Made by a program: the position numbers and the translations under genes. This document shows positions 1 to 6,236 of a stretch of DNA of 6,353 nt, piece by piece. Each line of letters opens with the position of its first letter. Within the stretch, counting starts at the first letter, position 1. The notes under the pieces are model-generated. The model was given only the letters and a program-made list of their open reading frames with translations. It did no database searches and was not told the DNA's origin. The stretch is from CAYYGL01 sp964471235. GTDB taxonomy: Bacteria; Calditrichota; Calditrichia; RBG-13-44-9; J075. The stretch is from assembly GCA_964471235.1 (NCBI GenBank), contig CAYYGL010000236.1, positions 1 to 6,353 on the forward strand. Direction: 5' to 3'.

Positions 1-5
1 TTTCC

Positions 6-24
6 GATATCCGATCGGCGAAGT
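6..24 (+). repeat. 19-bp direct repeat, copy 1
   Basis: GATATCCGATCGGCGAAGT occurs here and again, identically, at 187-205. It contains the 8-bp palindrome CCGATCGG (11-18). Its last eight bases, GGCGAAGT, have a reverse complement ACTTCGCC at 70-77. The match does not extend on either side. A 19-bp exact match within 200 bp is not expected by chance, so this is a true repeat; its function is unknown. Confidence 0.75.
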
Positions 25-37
25 GGGGTGGTACAAA

Positions 38-58
38 CTGCCGCTTGCCGCCTGCCAG
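38..58 (+). repeat. Degenerate heptamer tandem array (about 3 copies)
   Basis: Three adjacent 7-mers, CTGCCGC, TTGCCGC and CTGCCAG, follow the pattern YTGCCRS. The array is flanked by AACTG (36-40) and CAGTT (56-60), which could pair. It is short and degenerate, so it may only be low-complexity drift of the kind seen in repeat-rich intergenic DNA. Confidence 0.35.
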
Positions 59-89
59 TTCTACCTATCACTTCGCCCGGTGCGCCGTT

Positions 90-107
90 GTCAAAATGAA
101 TTTTGAC
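90..107. repeat. Perfect 8-bp inverted repeat
   Basis: GTCAAAAT, a GA spacer, then ATTTTGAC form an 18-bp dyad with no mismatch. As DNA it has the shape of a small dimeric-regulator operator. As RNA it could fold with a six-base loop (GTCAAA/TTTGAC). It lies about 300 bp from the polX start, which is far for a polX operator, so it more likely belongs to the repeat block or to an upstream transcription unit. Confidence 0.5.
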
Positions 108-124
108 GCTCCAATCCCCCTTTC

Positions 125-142
125 AGCATCCCTGGGGATGCT
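125..142. repeat. Perfect 8-bp inverted repeat
   Basis: AGCATCCC, a TG spacer, then GGGATGCT give a perfect dyad. As RNA it would form a 7-bp stem (AGCATCC/GGATGCT) closed by the tetraloop CTGG. It is followed by CTATCTCCC rather than a T tract, so it does not resemble an intrinsic terminator on the plus strand. It lies between the two copies of the 19-bp repeat. Confidence 0.5.
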
Positions 143-145
143 TCT

Positions 146-186
146 ATCTCCCAGCCGGGGGGGTACCCCTCGGCGGGGGGAGAGAT
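146..186. repeat. G/C-rich imperfect palindrome
   Basis: The centre is the perfect palindrome GGGGTACCCC (160-169). Around it GCCG (154-157) can pair with CGGC (171-174), and further out ATCTCCC (146-152) can pair with GGG plus AGAT (178-180, 183-186) if the intervening bases AG are bulged. The result is a long imperfect stem with a GTAC loop. Copy 2 of the 19-bp repeat begins at the next base, 187. The G-run at 157-163 and that at 175-180 are also unusual. Confidence 0.4.
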
Positions 187-205
187 GATATCCGATCGGC
201 GAAGT
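187..205 (+). repeat. 19-bp direct repeat, copy 2
   Basis: This is identical to positions 6-24 and in the same orientation, with 181 bp from start to start. It abuts the outer arm of the palindrome at 146-186. The pair of copies brackets all the inverted repeats of this region, which suggests a dispersed structured repeat, or two units of a larger repeat. Confidence 0.75.
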
Positions 206-269
206 TGAATAGGAAATCATTCCCCTTCTGCTCATCTACCCATTTACCCGCCGATAGCCACCCGCCCCT

Positions 270-301
270 ACTGAGTTACTGAGTTACTGATTTACTGATT
301 C
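270..301 (+). repeat. Octamer tandem repeat, 4 copies
   Basis: Four contiguous 8-mers are visible: ACTGAGTT, ACTGAGTT, ACTGATTT and ACTGATTC. The first two are identical and the others differ by one and two bases. A fifth unit begins AC and then diverges. The array sits about 100 bp before the polX start. Such microsatellite-like tracts arise by slippage and can vary in copy number between strains. I see no gene it could switch by frame. Confidence 0.7.
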
Positions 302-333
302 ACCCATCAACTACAAATATCTGTCCTGAGAAA

Positions 334-360
334 TTGCTATTTCCCATTTTTTCATATATT
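334..360 (+). promoter_or_regulatory. Weak candidate promoter for polX
   Basis: TATATT (355-360) matches five of six bases of the sigma-70 -10 consensus. TTGCTA (334-339) matches four of six of the -35, but the spacer is only 15 bp. The surrounding stretch is the most AT-rich part of the upstream region and would give a leader of about 40 bases. No operator is obvious. This rests on short-motif matching alone. Confidence 0.2.
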
Positions 361-405
361 TTACAACCATTATTAATAAAGGTAACAAATAACTGTGTTT
401 GAGAT

Positions 406-2142
406 ATGAACACCAAAATGGACAAAAAGCAAATTGCGGCTGTTTTGAAAGAGATGGCGGTGATCCTGGAAATCCTGGGGGAGAATCCGTTTAAAGTGCG
501 CGCCCATGAGAACGCTGCCCGGGTAATTGAAGGAATAAGCGGCGACCTGGAGGAACTGGTGGCTACCGGGGAAATTACCAGGATTAAAGGCATTGGGGAT
601 GCAATGGCGAAGAAGGTAAAGACCCTGCTGGAAACCGGCGAACTCCCTGCCCACAAGCGATTGCTGGAATCGATTCCCCCGGGACTGCTGGAGATGGTAA
701 AGGTGCCGGGGTTGGGACCGAAAAAAATCCGGGCGGTCTGGCAGGAACTGGGCATTACCACCATTGAGGATTTGGAAGCTGCCTGCCAGGCGGATCAGTT
801 ATCCGGCATGAAAGGATTCGGGAAGAAGACCCAGGAAAACATTCTCCGCAATATTGCCCTGGTGAGGAAATACCGGGGGCGTTACCTGCTTTCCGAGGCG
901 TTGGAAGAGGCGAAGACGTTATTGGCAGCACTGCGGAACTTCCCGGGGGTTCTCCGCTGTGACATTGCCGGCAGTCTGCGCCGCTGGAAAGAGACTGTCA
1001 AAGATATAGATATCGTTGCCAGTGCGGCAGAGAAAGACCGGCGTGCCATCATGGATCATTTTACCTCCCTGCCGGAGGTGGAATCGATAACGGCGAAGGG
1101 GGAGACCAAATCCACCGTGCTGCTGAAAAGCGGCATCAGTGCGGATTTGCGAATCGTTTCCGATGAACAATATCCTTTTCTGCTGCACCACCTCACCGGT
1201 TCCAAAGAACACAACATAGCCATGCGGCAGCACGCCATCCGGCAGGGAATGAAGATCAGCGAATACGGGCTGTTCCACGGGGAAGAATTGCTGCCCTGCC
1301 GGGATGAGGTAGAATTTTTTTCCCGCCTGGGTATGCAATTTATTCCTCCGGAACTGCGGGAAAATTTAGGGGAGATTGAAGCGGCGTTGGAAGACCGGCT
1401 GCCCCGTCTTATCGAAGCAACGGACATCCGGGGAATTATCCATACCCATACCCGGTGGAGCGACGGGGTGAATACCATCGAGGAGATGGCGCTTGCCTGC
1501 CGGGACCTGGGCTACGAGTACCTAGTGATTTCCGACCACTCCAAAGCCGCCGCTTATGCCAATGGGTTAAATGAGGAGCGTATTCGTCAGCAGCAGGAGG
1601 AAATCGATGCCCTGAATGAAAAGCTGGAGGGTTTTCGCATTCTCAAGAGTATTGAATGCGATATCCTCACCGATGGCACGCTGGATTATCCCGATGAAGT
1701 ACTGGCAAGTTTTGACCTGGTAATCGTGAGTGTGCATAGCAAATTAACCATGAGTGAAGCCGAAGCCACCGAACGCATCCTGCGGGCTATCAAAAATCCG
1801 TACGTCACCATCCTGGGGCATCTCACCGGCAGACTGCTCCTGGAGCGGGAGGGCTACCCGCTTAATCAACAAGCGGTAATAGATGCTGCCGCCGAGTTGG
1901 GGGTTGCCATCGAAATCAATGCCAATCCGCACCGACTGGACCTGGATTGGCGGATGTGCCGCTACGCCCTGGACAAAGGGGTGATGCTTTCCATCAACCC
2001 GGATGCCCACCGAATTACCGGATTATCGGACATGCAATACGGCATCGGGATTGCCCGGAAGGGGTGGGTGACTGCGCCGCAGGTGCTGAACACCCGGAGT
2101 GCTGACGAGGTAATCGCCTTTGCCCGAAAACGGCGGGAGTGA
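406..2142 (+). CDS. polX: DNA polymerase/3'-5' exonuclease PolX (family X polymerase with PHP domain)
   Basis: This 578-residue protein is a bacterial PolX, a cytoplasmic gap-filling repair polymerase with a metal-dependent PHP nuclease domain; length and domain order are typical of the family. Residues 8-72 form the N-terminal helix-hairpin-helix (LGENPFKVRAHENAARV, KGIGDAMAKK), with further hairpins at VPGLGPKK (about 100-107) and MKGFGKK (135-141). The polymerase palm has GSLRR (189-193), the metal aspartates D200 and D202 in KDIDIV, and the third, D247, in ADLRI. LTGSKEHN (263-270) is a family signature. The PHP domain (about 340-575) keeps H346, H348, D353, H378, E417, H444, H472, D533 and H535, so both activities look intact. 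An in-frame TGA at 400-402 makes 406 the first possible ATG. No good Shine-Dalgarno precedes it, and ATG 418 (MDKKQIA) matches the usual family N-terminus, so it is a real alternative. The gene stands alone and faces the minus-strand peptidase gene. Confidence 0.95.
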   Translation: MNTKMDKKQIAAVLKEMAVILEILGENPFKVRAHENAARVIEGISGDLEELVATGEITRIKGIGDAMAKKVKTLLETGELPAHKRLLESIPPGLLEMVKVPGLGPKKIRAVWQELGITTIEDLEAACQADQLSGMKGFGKKTQENILRNIALVRKYRGRYLLSEALEEAKTLLAALRNFPGVLRCDIAGSLRRWKETVKDIDIVASAAEKDRRAIMDHFTSLPEVESITAKGETKSTVLLKSGISADLRIVSDEQYPFLLHHLTGSKEHNIAMRQHAIRQGMKISEYGLFHGEELLPCRDEVEFFSRLGMQFIPPELRENLGEIEAALEDRLPRLIEATDIRGIIHTHTRWSDGVNTIEEMALACRDLGYEYLVISDHSKAAAYANGLNEERIRQQQEEIDALNEKLEGFRILKSIECDILTDGTLDYPDEVLASFDLVIVSVHSKLTMSEAEATERILRAIKNPYVTILGHLTGRLLLEREGYPLNQQAVIDAAAELGVAIEINANPHRLDLDWRMCRYALDKGVMLSINPDAHRITGLSDMQYGIGIARKGWVTAPQVLNTRSADEVIAFARKRRE

Positions 2143-2193
2143 ACGGAACCGATGAGTAGGTAATTTATGACTCGATATCGCATCGCTCTGTAA

Positions 2194-2234
2194 GCAATTC
2201 TATGCAATTTGCATTTCAGAAATACAATTTGCAT
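2194..2234. repeat. Phased palindromic CAATT boxes in the convergent gap
   Basis: ATGCAATTTGCAT (2202-2214) is a perfect palindrome around a central T. Exactly 20 bp later ATACAATTTGCAT (2222-2234) repeats it with one mismatch. A partial third copy, GCAATT, starts at 2194, 10 bp before the same motif in the first box. The spacing of 10 and 20 bp places all copies on one face of the helix, as in tandem operators. The location is odd: it lies between the 3' ends of polX and the peptidase gene, which are convergent, and no start codon nearby is convincing. The remainder of the 168-bp gap shows only a CGATATCG palindrome (2173-2180) and the possible terminator below. Confidence 0.5.
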
Positions 2235-2265
2235 AAACTATGGTAGAACGAATCAAGCATATCGT

Positions 2266-2297
2266 AAAAACCTCCTGCCGTTCCATATCCTCCGGCA
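2266..2297 (-). terminator. Weak possible intrinsic terminator of the S9 peptidase gene
   Basis: Read on the minus strand, TGCCG (2297-2293) and CGGCA (2280-2276) form a 5-bp stem with a 12-base loop. GGAGG and a run of five T (2270-2266) follow. It lies 13 bases past the peptidase stop codon, the right place for a terminator. The stem is short, the loop large and the T run separated from the stem by five bases, so termination could equally be Rho-dependent. Confidence 0.3.
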
Positions 2298-2310
2298 CCC
2301 TGCTCCTTCC

Positions 2311-4347
2311 TTACGGCTTCAGCCACTTTGCCAGCCACCCATGCACCGTCTGCCACCATTGGCGGGCATTCTGTGGTTTCCGTACAAAGTGATCTTCATC
2401 GGGGAAAAACAGCAGCCGGGATTCCACCCCCTTCATTTGCAGGGCGGTAAATAACTGCAATCCCTGGGTATACGGCACCCGGTAATCATGCTCCCCATGA
2501 ACGATTAACATCGGTGTGTTAAAGTGGTCCACAAAATTGATAGGATTCCATTTCTGATAGAGGCTTCCCTCATCCCACGGCGCACCGTTAAACTCCCACA
2601 ACGGGAACCACAACTCCTCGGTACCCCCGAACATGCTTACCTGCTCGAACACCCCATCATGGGACACCAGCACCTTGAATAAGCCCTCGTCGTTGTGCCC
2701 TTCAATCCAGTTGATCATAAAGCCGCCGTAAGAGGCGCCGGCAGCCCCCACCCGGTCGCGATCGATGAACTTAAAATGGTCCAGTGCCCATTTGGTGCCG
2801 ATCATGATATCCCGGTAGGGTGCGCCGCCCCAATCATGGCTGACCGCATCGCAAAATGCCTGCCCATATCCCCGGCTGCCGTGAAAATTTATCATGATCA
2901 CCACATAGCCGGGAGAAGCAAACATCTCCGAATTCCAGCGATAATGAAAATCATCTCCCCAGGCGCCCTGTGGTCCGCCGTGAATCAAAGAAATTAAGGG
3001 ATATTTTTTTGCCGGGTCAAAAAACGGCGGCTTCAGCAGCAGCAGATGCACCGAATCTCCTTTGGCGCCGATAAACCAATAATCTTCCAGATTGTTCATT
3101 TCCAACTGCGCCAGCCGTTTCTGATTGGTAAAGGTCAATTGGGTTAAGCGGCGTTTTTTCAAATCAAAGCGGAACAACTCGTAAGGAAGATTGGCAGCCT
3201 GTATCCGCAACACTAAAAATTTTCCATTCGGGCTGACCTGAAGCCCGCCAAGATACCGCTTTTCCAGCAGCAGTTTCCGTTTGCCGGTTTTCACATTGAC
3301 CTCATACAGGCGATGCCGACCGTGATGGGGCACATAGAAATAAATTTTTCGGGAATCCGGCGACCAGGCAAAATCGGAAACATAGCGGTCCAGCGTTTCC
3401 GTTAAGTTGCGTTTTGTGCCGGTGGTTTTATCGAATACCCACAAATTTTGCTGGTCGGATTCAAAACCGGCACGCGCCATGGACAGGTAGGCAATATACC
3501 TGCCGTTCGGGGAAAACAGGGGACCGTTGTCGTTCCCTTTATTGGTGGTGATTTGCTGCAAGCCGCTGCCATCGCGATTGACCAGCCACAGGTCGTTGTT
3601 GGTACTAACCGCCACCACCGGGTCCCGATTCTGCACATAGCAAATTTGACTGCCGTCCGGCGACCAGACGAAATCGTGGGCGCTCCCCAGGGAAATGGGC
3701 GGGGTATCATACGCCCCGGGGGTGATGTCCACTGCTTCCCCGCCCGAGACCGGTACGATCACCAGGTGACTGTATTTCCCCTCCCGCCATTGATTCCAGT
3801 GACGATACATCAACCGATCAATCAACCGCCCGTGAGCTTTGCTTTTCGATTTTTCCGCTGCCATATCCGCCGATTCCCGGGGCGTTTTGGCTTCCGGATA
3901 CATATCGGTGATCACGGCAAAAAACTGATCATCCGGCGACCAGACAAAATCATTTACCCCGGTAGGAATATCCGTTACCTGCTGCGCCTCTCCCCCTTGC
4001 ATATCCAATATATAAATTTGTGGAGAACCATCCCGGGTGGAGATAAACGCCAGCCGACCGCCGTCATGCGACCACTGGGGACGGGTATCGGTTTTGGGAT
4101 GATACGTCAGCCGCTTTTGTTCTTTGCCATCGGTGGAGATCAAAAACACATCACTATTACCCGTATTCTGCTCGACATCATAATACGTAACCGTATAAGC
4201 AACCCATTCTCCATCCGGGGAAATGACTGCATTGCCCACCCGACCCATGGCAAACATATCCTCGAATTGAATCGGCCGGGTTTGACCGTAAGCGAGCAAT
4301 CCTGCGCAGATAACAATTAATGCCGTTATCCAATTCACCTGTCTCAT
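2311..4347 (-). CDS. Secreted S9 family serine peptidase (prolyl oligopeptidase fold, acylaminoacyl-peptidase/DPP-like)
   Basis: This 678-residue protein combines an N-terminal beta-propeller with a C-terminal alpha/beta-hydrolase domain, as in S9 enzymes that cleave short peptides. Residues 1-21 look like a signal peptide (hydrophobic stretch W6-Y20, likely cleavage AYG/QT), so the enzyme should act in the periplasm. Seven PD40-type propeller motifs are visible: SPDGEW (43), SHDGGR (93), SPDDQF (137), SPDGSQ (229), SPNGRY (279), SPDSRK (329) and SPNGKF (372). DRLMYRHWNQWREGKYSH (about 177-194) is typical of the acylaminoacyl-peptidase-like (S9C) branch. The catalytic domain has HGGP (456-459), the nucleophile S539 in GASYGG, D621 in HGEHDYRVP and H653 in DEDHF, a complete triad. 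The start is fixed by a strong Shine-Dalgarno. Exact substrate preference cannot be read from sequence. The gene is monocistronic here, convergent with polX and divergent from the antiporter gene. Confidence 0.93.
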   Translation of the reverse strand: MRQVNWITALIVICAGLLAYGQTRPIQFEDMFAMGRVGNAVISPDGEWVAYTVTYYDVEQNTGNSDVFLISTDGKEQKRLTYHPKTDTRPQWSHDGGRLAFISTRDGSPQIYILDMQGGEAQQVTDIPTGVNDFVWSPDDQFFAVITDMYPEAKTPRESADMAAEKSKSKAHGRLIDRLMYRHWNQWREGKYSHLVIVPVSGGEAVDITPGAYDTPPISLGSAHDFVWSPDGSQICYVQNRDPVVAVSTNNDLWLVNRDGSGLQQITTNKGNDNGPLFSPNGRYIAYLSMARAGFESDQQNLWVFDKTTGTKRNLTETLDRYVSDFAWSPDSRKIYFYVPHHGRHRLYEVNVKTGKRKLLLEKRYLGGLQVSPNGKFLVLRIQAANLPYELFRFDLKKRRLTQLTFTNQKRLAQLEMNNLEDYWFIGAKGDSVHLLLLKPPFFDPAKKYPLISLIHGGPQGAWGDDFHYRWNSEMFASPGYVVIMINFHGSRGYGQAFCDAVSHDWGGAPYRDIMIGTKWALDHFKFIDRDRVGAAGASYGGFMINWIEGHNDEGLFKVLVSHDGVFEQVSMFGGTEELWFPLWEFNGAPWDEGSLYQKWNPINFVDHFNTPMLIVHGEHDYRVPYTQGLQLFTALQMKGVESRLLFFPDEDHFVRKPQNARQWWQTVHGWLAKWLKP

Positions 4348-4352
4348 CTTTC

Positions 4353-4359
4353 TCTCCTT
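4353..4359 (-). promoter_or_regulatory. Strong ribosome binding site of the S9 peptidase gene
   Basis: On the minus strand AAGGAGA lies five bases before the ATG whose first base is 4347. It is an almost perfect anti-16S match at normal spacing. It confirms the start chosen for the peptidase and shows that this organism uses Shine-Dalgarno initiation for at least some genes. Confidence 0.85.
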
Positions 4360-4426
4360 ATTTTTTGATAATGCCCGATAATACTCCGACGAAAGAAGGT
4401 GCCGGGGTGTGTGGTTAAAACTGTAT

Positions 4427-4456
4427 AAAATATCTGTTCCAGTGGTAATAATTCAA
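4427..4456 (-). promoter_or_regulatory. Weak candidate promoter for the S9 peptidase gene
   Basis: On the minus strand TTGAAT (4456-4451) could serve as -35 and TATTTT (4432-4427) as -10, four of six matches each, with an 18-bp spacer. Transcription would then start near 4420 and give a leader of about 70 bases. Further in, ATTATC occurs twice with a 10-bp period (4382-4377 and 4372-4367), which could be an alternative -10 region or a regulator site. Consensus matching only. Confidence 0.22.
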
Positions 4457-4490
4457 CCGGAATATTTTTTTCTTCAAGTAAATCCTTGGA

Positions 4491-4496
4491 TATAAG
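4491..4496 (+). promoter_or_regulatory. Candidate -10 element for the antiporter gene
   Basis: TATAAG matches five of six bases of the sigma-70 -10 consensus. No good -35 lies at 16-18 bp, only a T-rich stretch around 4467-4474. A start near 4503 would give a leader of about 70 bases. If this is the promoter, the TTG at 4486 cannot be translated from this transcript, which supports the ATG at 4573 as the true start. I see no recognisable ion-sensing riboswitch in the 225-bp divergent region. Confidence 0.25.
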
Positions 4497-4558
4497 TTTT
4501 AAGATTTATAGATTTACACCGACACTACATTTCAGTCAGGATGAAACCAAAAAGCGTG

Positions 4559-4563
4559 AAAGG
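4559..4563 (+). promoter_or_regulatory. Ribosome binding site deciding the antiporter start
   Basis: AAAGG, within GAAAGGA, lies nine bases before ATG 4573. A second purine run, AAAGGG (4566-4571), is four bases from the next in-frame ATG at 4576. Both favour a start at 4573 or 4576 over the upstream in-frame TTG at 4486, which lacks any such site and would put a charged stretch ahead of the signal sequence. Confidence 0.6.
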
Positions 4564-4572
4564 ATAAAGGGT

Positions 4573-6192
4573 ATGATGGCTCGTATGCATCTGAAATGGA
4601 TGGTGATGATAATACTGATTTGGAATGTCTCATTTCTTTTTGGGCAGCAGGCGATGCCAACTGGCAAATCGCATCGAGACAGTGTTGCTGAGATGACATC
4701 GCTGCACCAGGAACCGGCCGCTGCCGGAGAAGCATCTGTTCAGGAACATGAAGAAGGGGGACTGGGCGGTTCGTTACCGATATGGAGTGTCATCCCGTTT
4801 ATCGGCATTCTTCTCTCCATTGCAATCTTTCCGTTAATTGCCCCGCAATTCTGGCACCATCATTTCGGTAAAGTATCCGCATTTTGGGGGCTTTTGTTTG
4901 CCATCCCTTTTCTGCTCGCTTATAAAGGGGAAGCCATTCACGCCATCCTGCACACTTACCTGCTGGAGTACATTCCCTTCATCATTTTGTTATGGGCATT
5001 GTATACGGTTGCCGGGGGAATTTTTGCCAAAGGTGCACCGATTGGAACACCTTTAGCCAATCTGGGTGTGCTGGCAATTGGTACCTTATTGTCTTCCTGG
5101 ATTGGCACCACCGGTGCAGCAATGGTGATGATTCGTCCGTATTTGAAAATGAACAGTTTCCGAAAAACCAAAGTTCACTTAATTATTTTCTTCATCTTTC
5201 TCATCGCCAATATCGGCGGTTCGTTAACCCCCCTGGGAGATCCGCCCCTGTTCTTAGGCTTTTTAAAAGGTGTTCCGTTTTTCTGGACATTTAACATCTT
5301 CACCGAGATGCTGTTCGTTGTAGGCATTATCTTCATTATTTTTTATATCTGGGACAGTTATGTATTCCGAAAAGAGGGCTGGAAAGATAAAATCCATTTA
5401 ATTGCTCACCACCTTGAAAACCCCGATGCCGATTTTGATGATATCATGTTGGAAGAAGAAGTGGAAATTGAGGACAGCAGCACCCATAAAAAGGTGGTAA
5501 AAGAAGTGCGTCTGGAAATTAAAGGCCTGGTAAATATCCTTTTTTTGCTGGGGATTATCGGTGGGGTGCTTTTCAGCGGGTATGTGCATCTGGGTGAAGT
5601 AACATTTCTTGGCATCCACATGCATATTCAAAACATTGTTCGGGATTTCTTTTTGATTATTATGGGACTCCTTTCTTTAAAACTCACCCCGGGAGAATAC
5701 CGCAAAAACAATGAATTTACCTGGTTTCCCATTGTGGAAGTTGCCAAATTATTTGCCGGCATCTTCGTTACCATTATCCCTGCCCTGGCAATGCTGCAAG
5801 CCGGCACCGAGGGGCATTTGGCAATGATCATCGAAACGGTGAAAAAACCCTGGCACTATTTCTGGATTACCGGTTCCCTCTCCAGCTTTCTGGATAACGC
5901 CCCCACCTACCTGGTGTTTTTAAACACCGCCCTGGGACAATTTTTCCCGGGTGTCGATTCTTTTGAAGCAGTGCATCATTTAATTGCTCAGCAAGAACTC
6001 TACTTAAAAGCGATTAGCACCGGGGCAGTCTTCTTTGGGGCAATGACTTATATCGGGAATGCACCGAATTTTATGGTCAAATCCATCGCGGAACAATCCA
6101 ATATTAAAATGCCCAGCTTTTTCGGATACATGATCTATTCTCTCTCAATTTTAGGATTAATTTTTCTGCTGGTTACCTTTGTCTTTTTCTAA
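4573..6192 (+). CDS. Sodium:proton antiporter-like integral membrane protein (NhaD/CitMHS-like, ion transporter superfamily)
   Basis: This 539-residue inner-membrane protein belongs to the ArsB/NhaD/citrate transporter-like superfamily and probably exchanges Na+ for H+; the transported ion is inferred from the family. Residues 1-24 look like a signal peptide or first helix (IILIWNVSFLFG/QQ), followed by a polar His- and Glu-containing linker (about 25-65). Hydrophobic spans lie roughly at 69-90, 101-117, 131-152, 159-180, 202-218, 241-260, 318-336, 353-370, 391-409, 428-450, 478-494 and 514-539. Signatures are GTTGAAMVMIRP (178-189), NIGGSLTPLGDPPLF (213-227, with D223), SFLDNAPTY (438-446, with D441 and N442) and YIGNAPNF (493-500); the two halves resemble each other, as expected for this inverted-repeat fold. 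A hydrophilic segment (262-315) includes ten acidic residues within 285-301. ATG 4573 is chosen for its ribosome binding site and because the signal sequence follows directly; an in-frame TTG at 4486 would add 29 charged residues. The coding sequence looks more AT-rich than polX. A citrate or other anion transporter is the main alternative. Confidence 0.88.
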   Translation: MMARMHLKWMVMIILIWNVSFLFGQQAMPTGKSHRDSVAEMTSLHQEPAAAGEASVQEHEEGGLGGSLPIWSVIPFIGILLSIAIFPLIAPQFWHHHFGKVSAFWGLLFAIPFLLAYKGEAIHAILHTYLLEYIPFIILLWALYTVAGGIFAKGAPIGTPLANLGVLAIGTLLSSWIGTTGAAMVMIRPYLKMNSFRKTKVHLIIFFIFLIANIGGSLTPLGDPPLFLGFLKGVPFFWTFNIFTEMLFVVGIIFIIFYIWDSYVFRKEGWKDKIHLIAHHLENPDADFDDIMLEEEVEIEDSSTHKKVVKEVRLEIKGLVNILFLLGIIGGVLFSGYVHLGEVTFLGIHMHIQNIVRDFFLIIMGLLSLKLTPGEYRKNNEFTWFPIVEVAKLFAGIFVTIIPALAMLQAGTEGHLAMIIETVKKPWHYFWITGSLSSFLDNAPTYLVFLNTALGQFFPGVDSFEAVHHLIAQQELYLKAISTGAVFFGAMTYIGNAPNFMVKSIAEQSNIKMPSFFGYMIYSLSILGLIFLLVTFVFF

Positions 6193-6236
6193 GAGTAAGT
6201 GATCTGTAAAGGGGCGCATGACACATTGCACAAATC

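Larger units (their letters stand above)
1..405. other. Repeat-rich non-coding region upstream of polX
   Basis: No convincing gene lies here. The plus-strand frames open at the left edge close within about 100 bases and give low-complexity peptides without a recognisable domain. The stretch instead holds a 19-bp direct repeat (6-24 and 187-205), a short heptamer array (38-58), two perfect 8-bp inverted repeats (90-107 and 125-142), a G/C-rich imperfect palindrome (146-186) and an octamer tandem array (270-301). From about 302 to 405 the sequence turns AT-rich, as expected for the promoter and leader of polX. An in-frame TGA at 400-402 blocks any extension of polX into this region. The tail end of an upstream gene outside the window cannot be excluded for the first few dozen bases. 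Confidence 0.7.

Noticed and set aside
6..205. CRISPR array
   Set aside because: Only two copies of a 19-bp repeat are present with 162 bp between them, far from the repeat-spacer spacing of CRISPR, and no cas gene is near.
919..1478. Two overlapping minus-strand open frames of about 140 codons inside polX
   Set aside because: Both are opposite the polymerase palm and PHP coding sequence and have no domain-like pattern.
2209..2454. 81-codon plus-strand open frame from the convergent gap into the peptidase gene
   Set aside because: Two thirds of it is antisense to the peptidase C-terminus, there is no ribosome site, and the product is Pro/His/Leu-rich without a motif.
3448..4320. A 290-codon open frame on the plus strand antisense to the peptidase
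   Set aside because: It lies wholly inside the peptidase gene, whose catalytic triad, propeller repeats and ribosome site are all clear. Its translation has no recognisable domain and is rich in Arg, Ile, Pro and Gly as expected for an antisense shadow.
4486..4572. 29-residue upstream extension of the antiporter starting at TTG 4486
   Set aside because: It has no ribosome site, begins with a rare start codon, and would place a charged segment before a good signal sequence. ATG 4573 has AAAGG nine bases upstream.
4348..4572. Ion-sensing riboswitch ahead of the antiporter
   Set aside because: An antiporter leader is a plausible place for one, but I could not identify the conserved core of any known class or a convincing set of stems.
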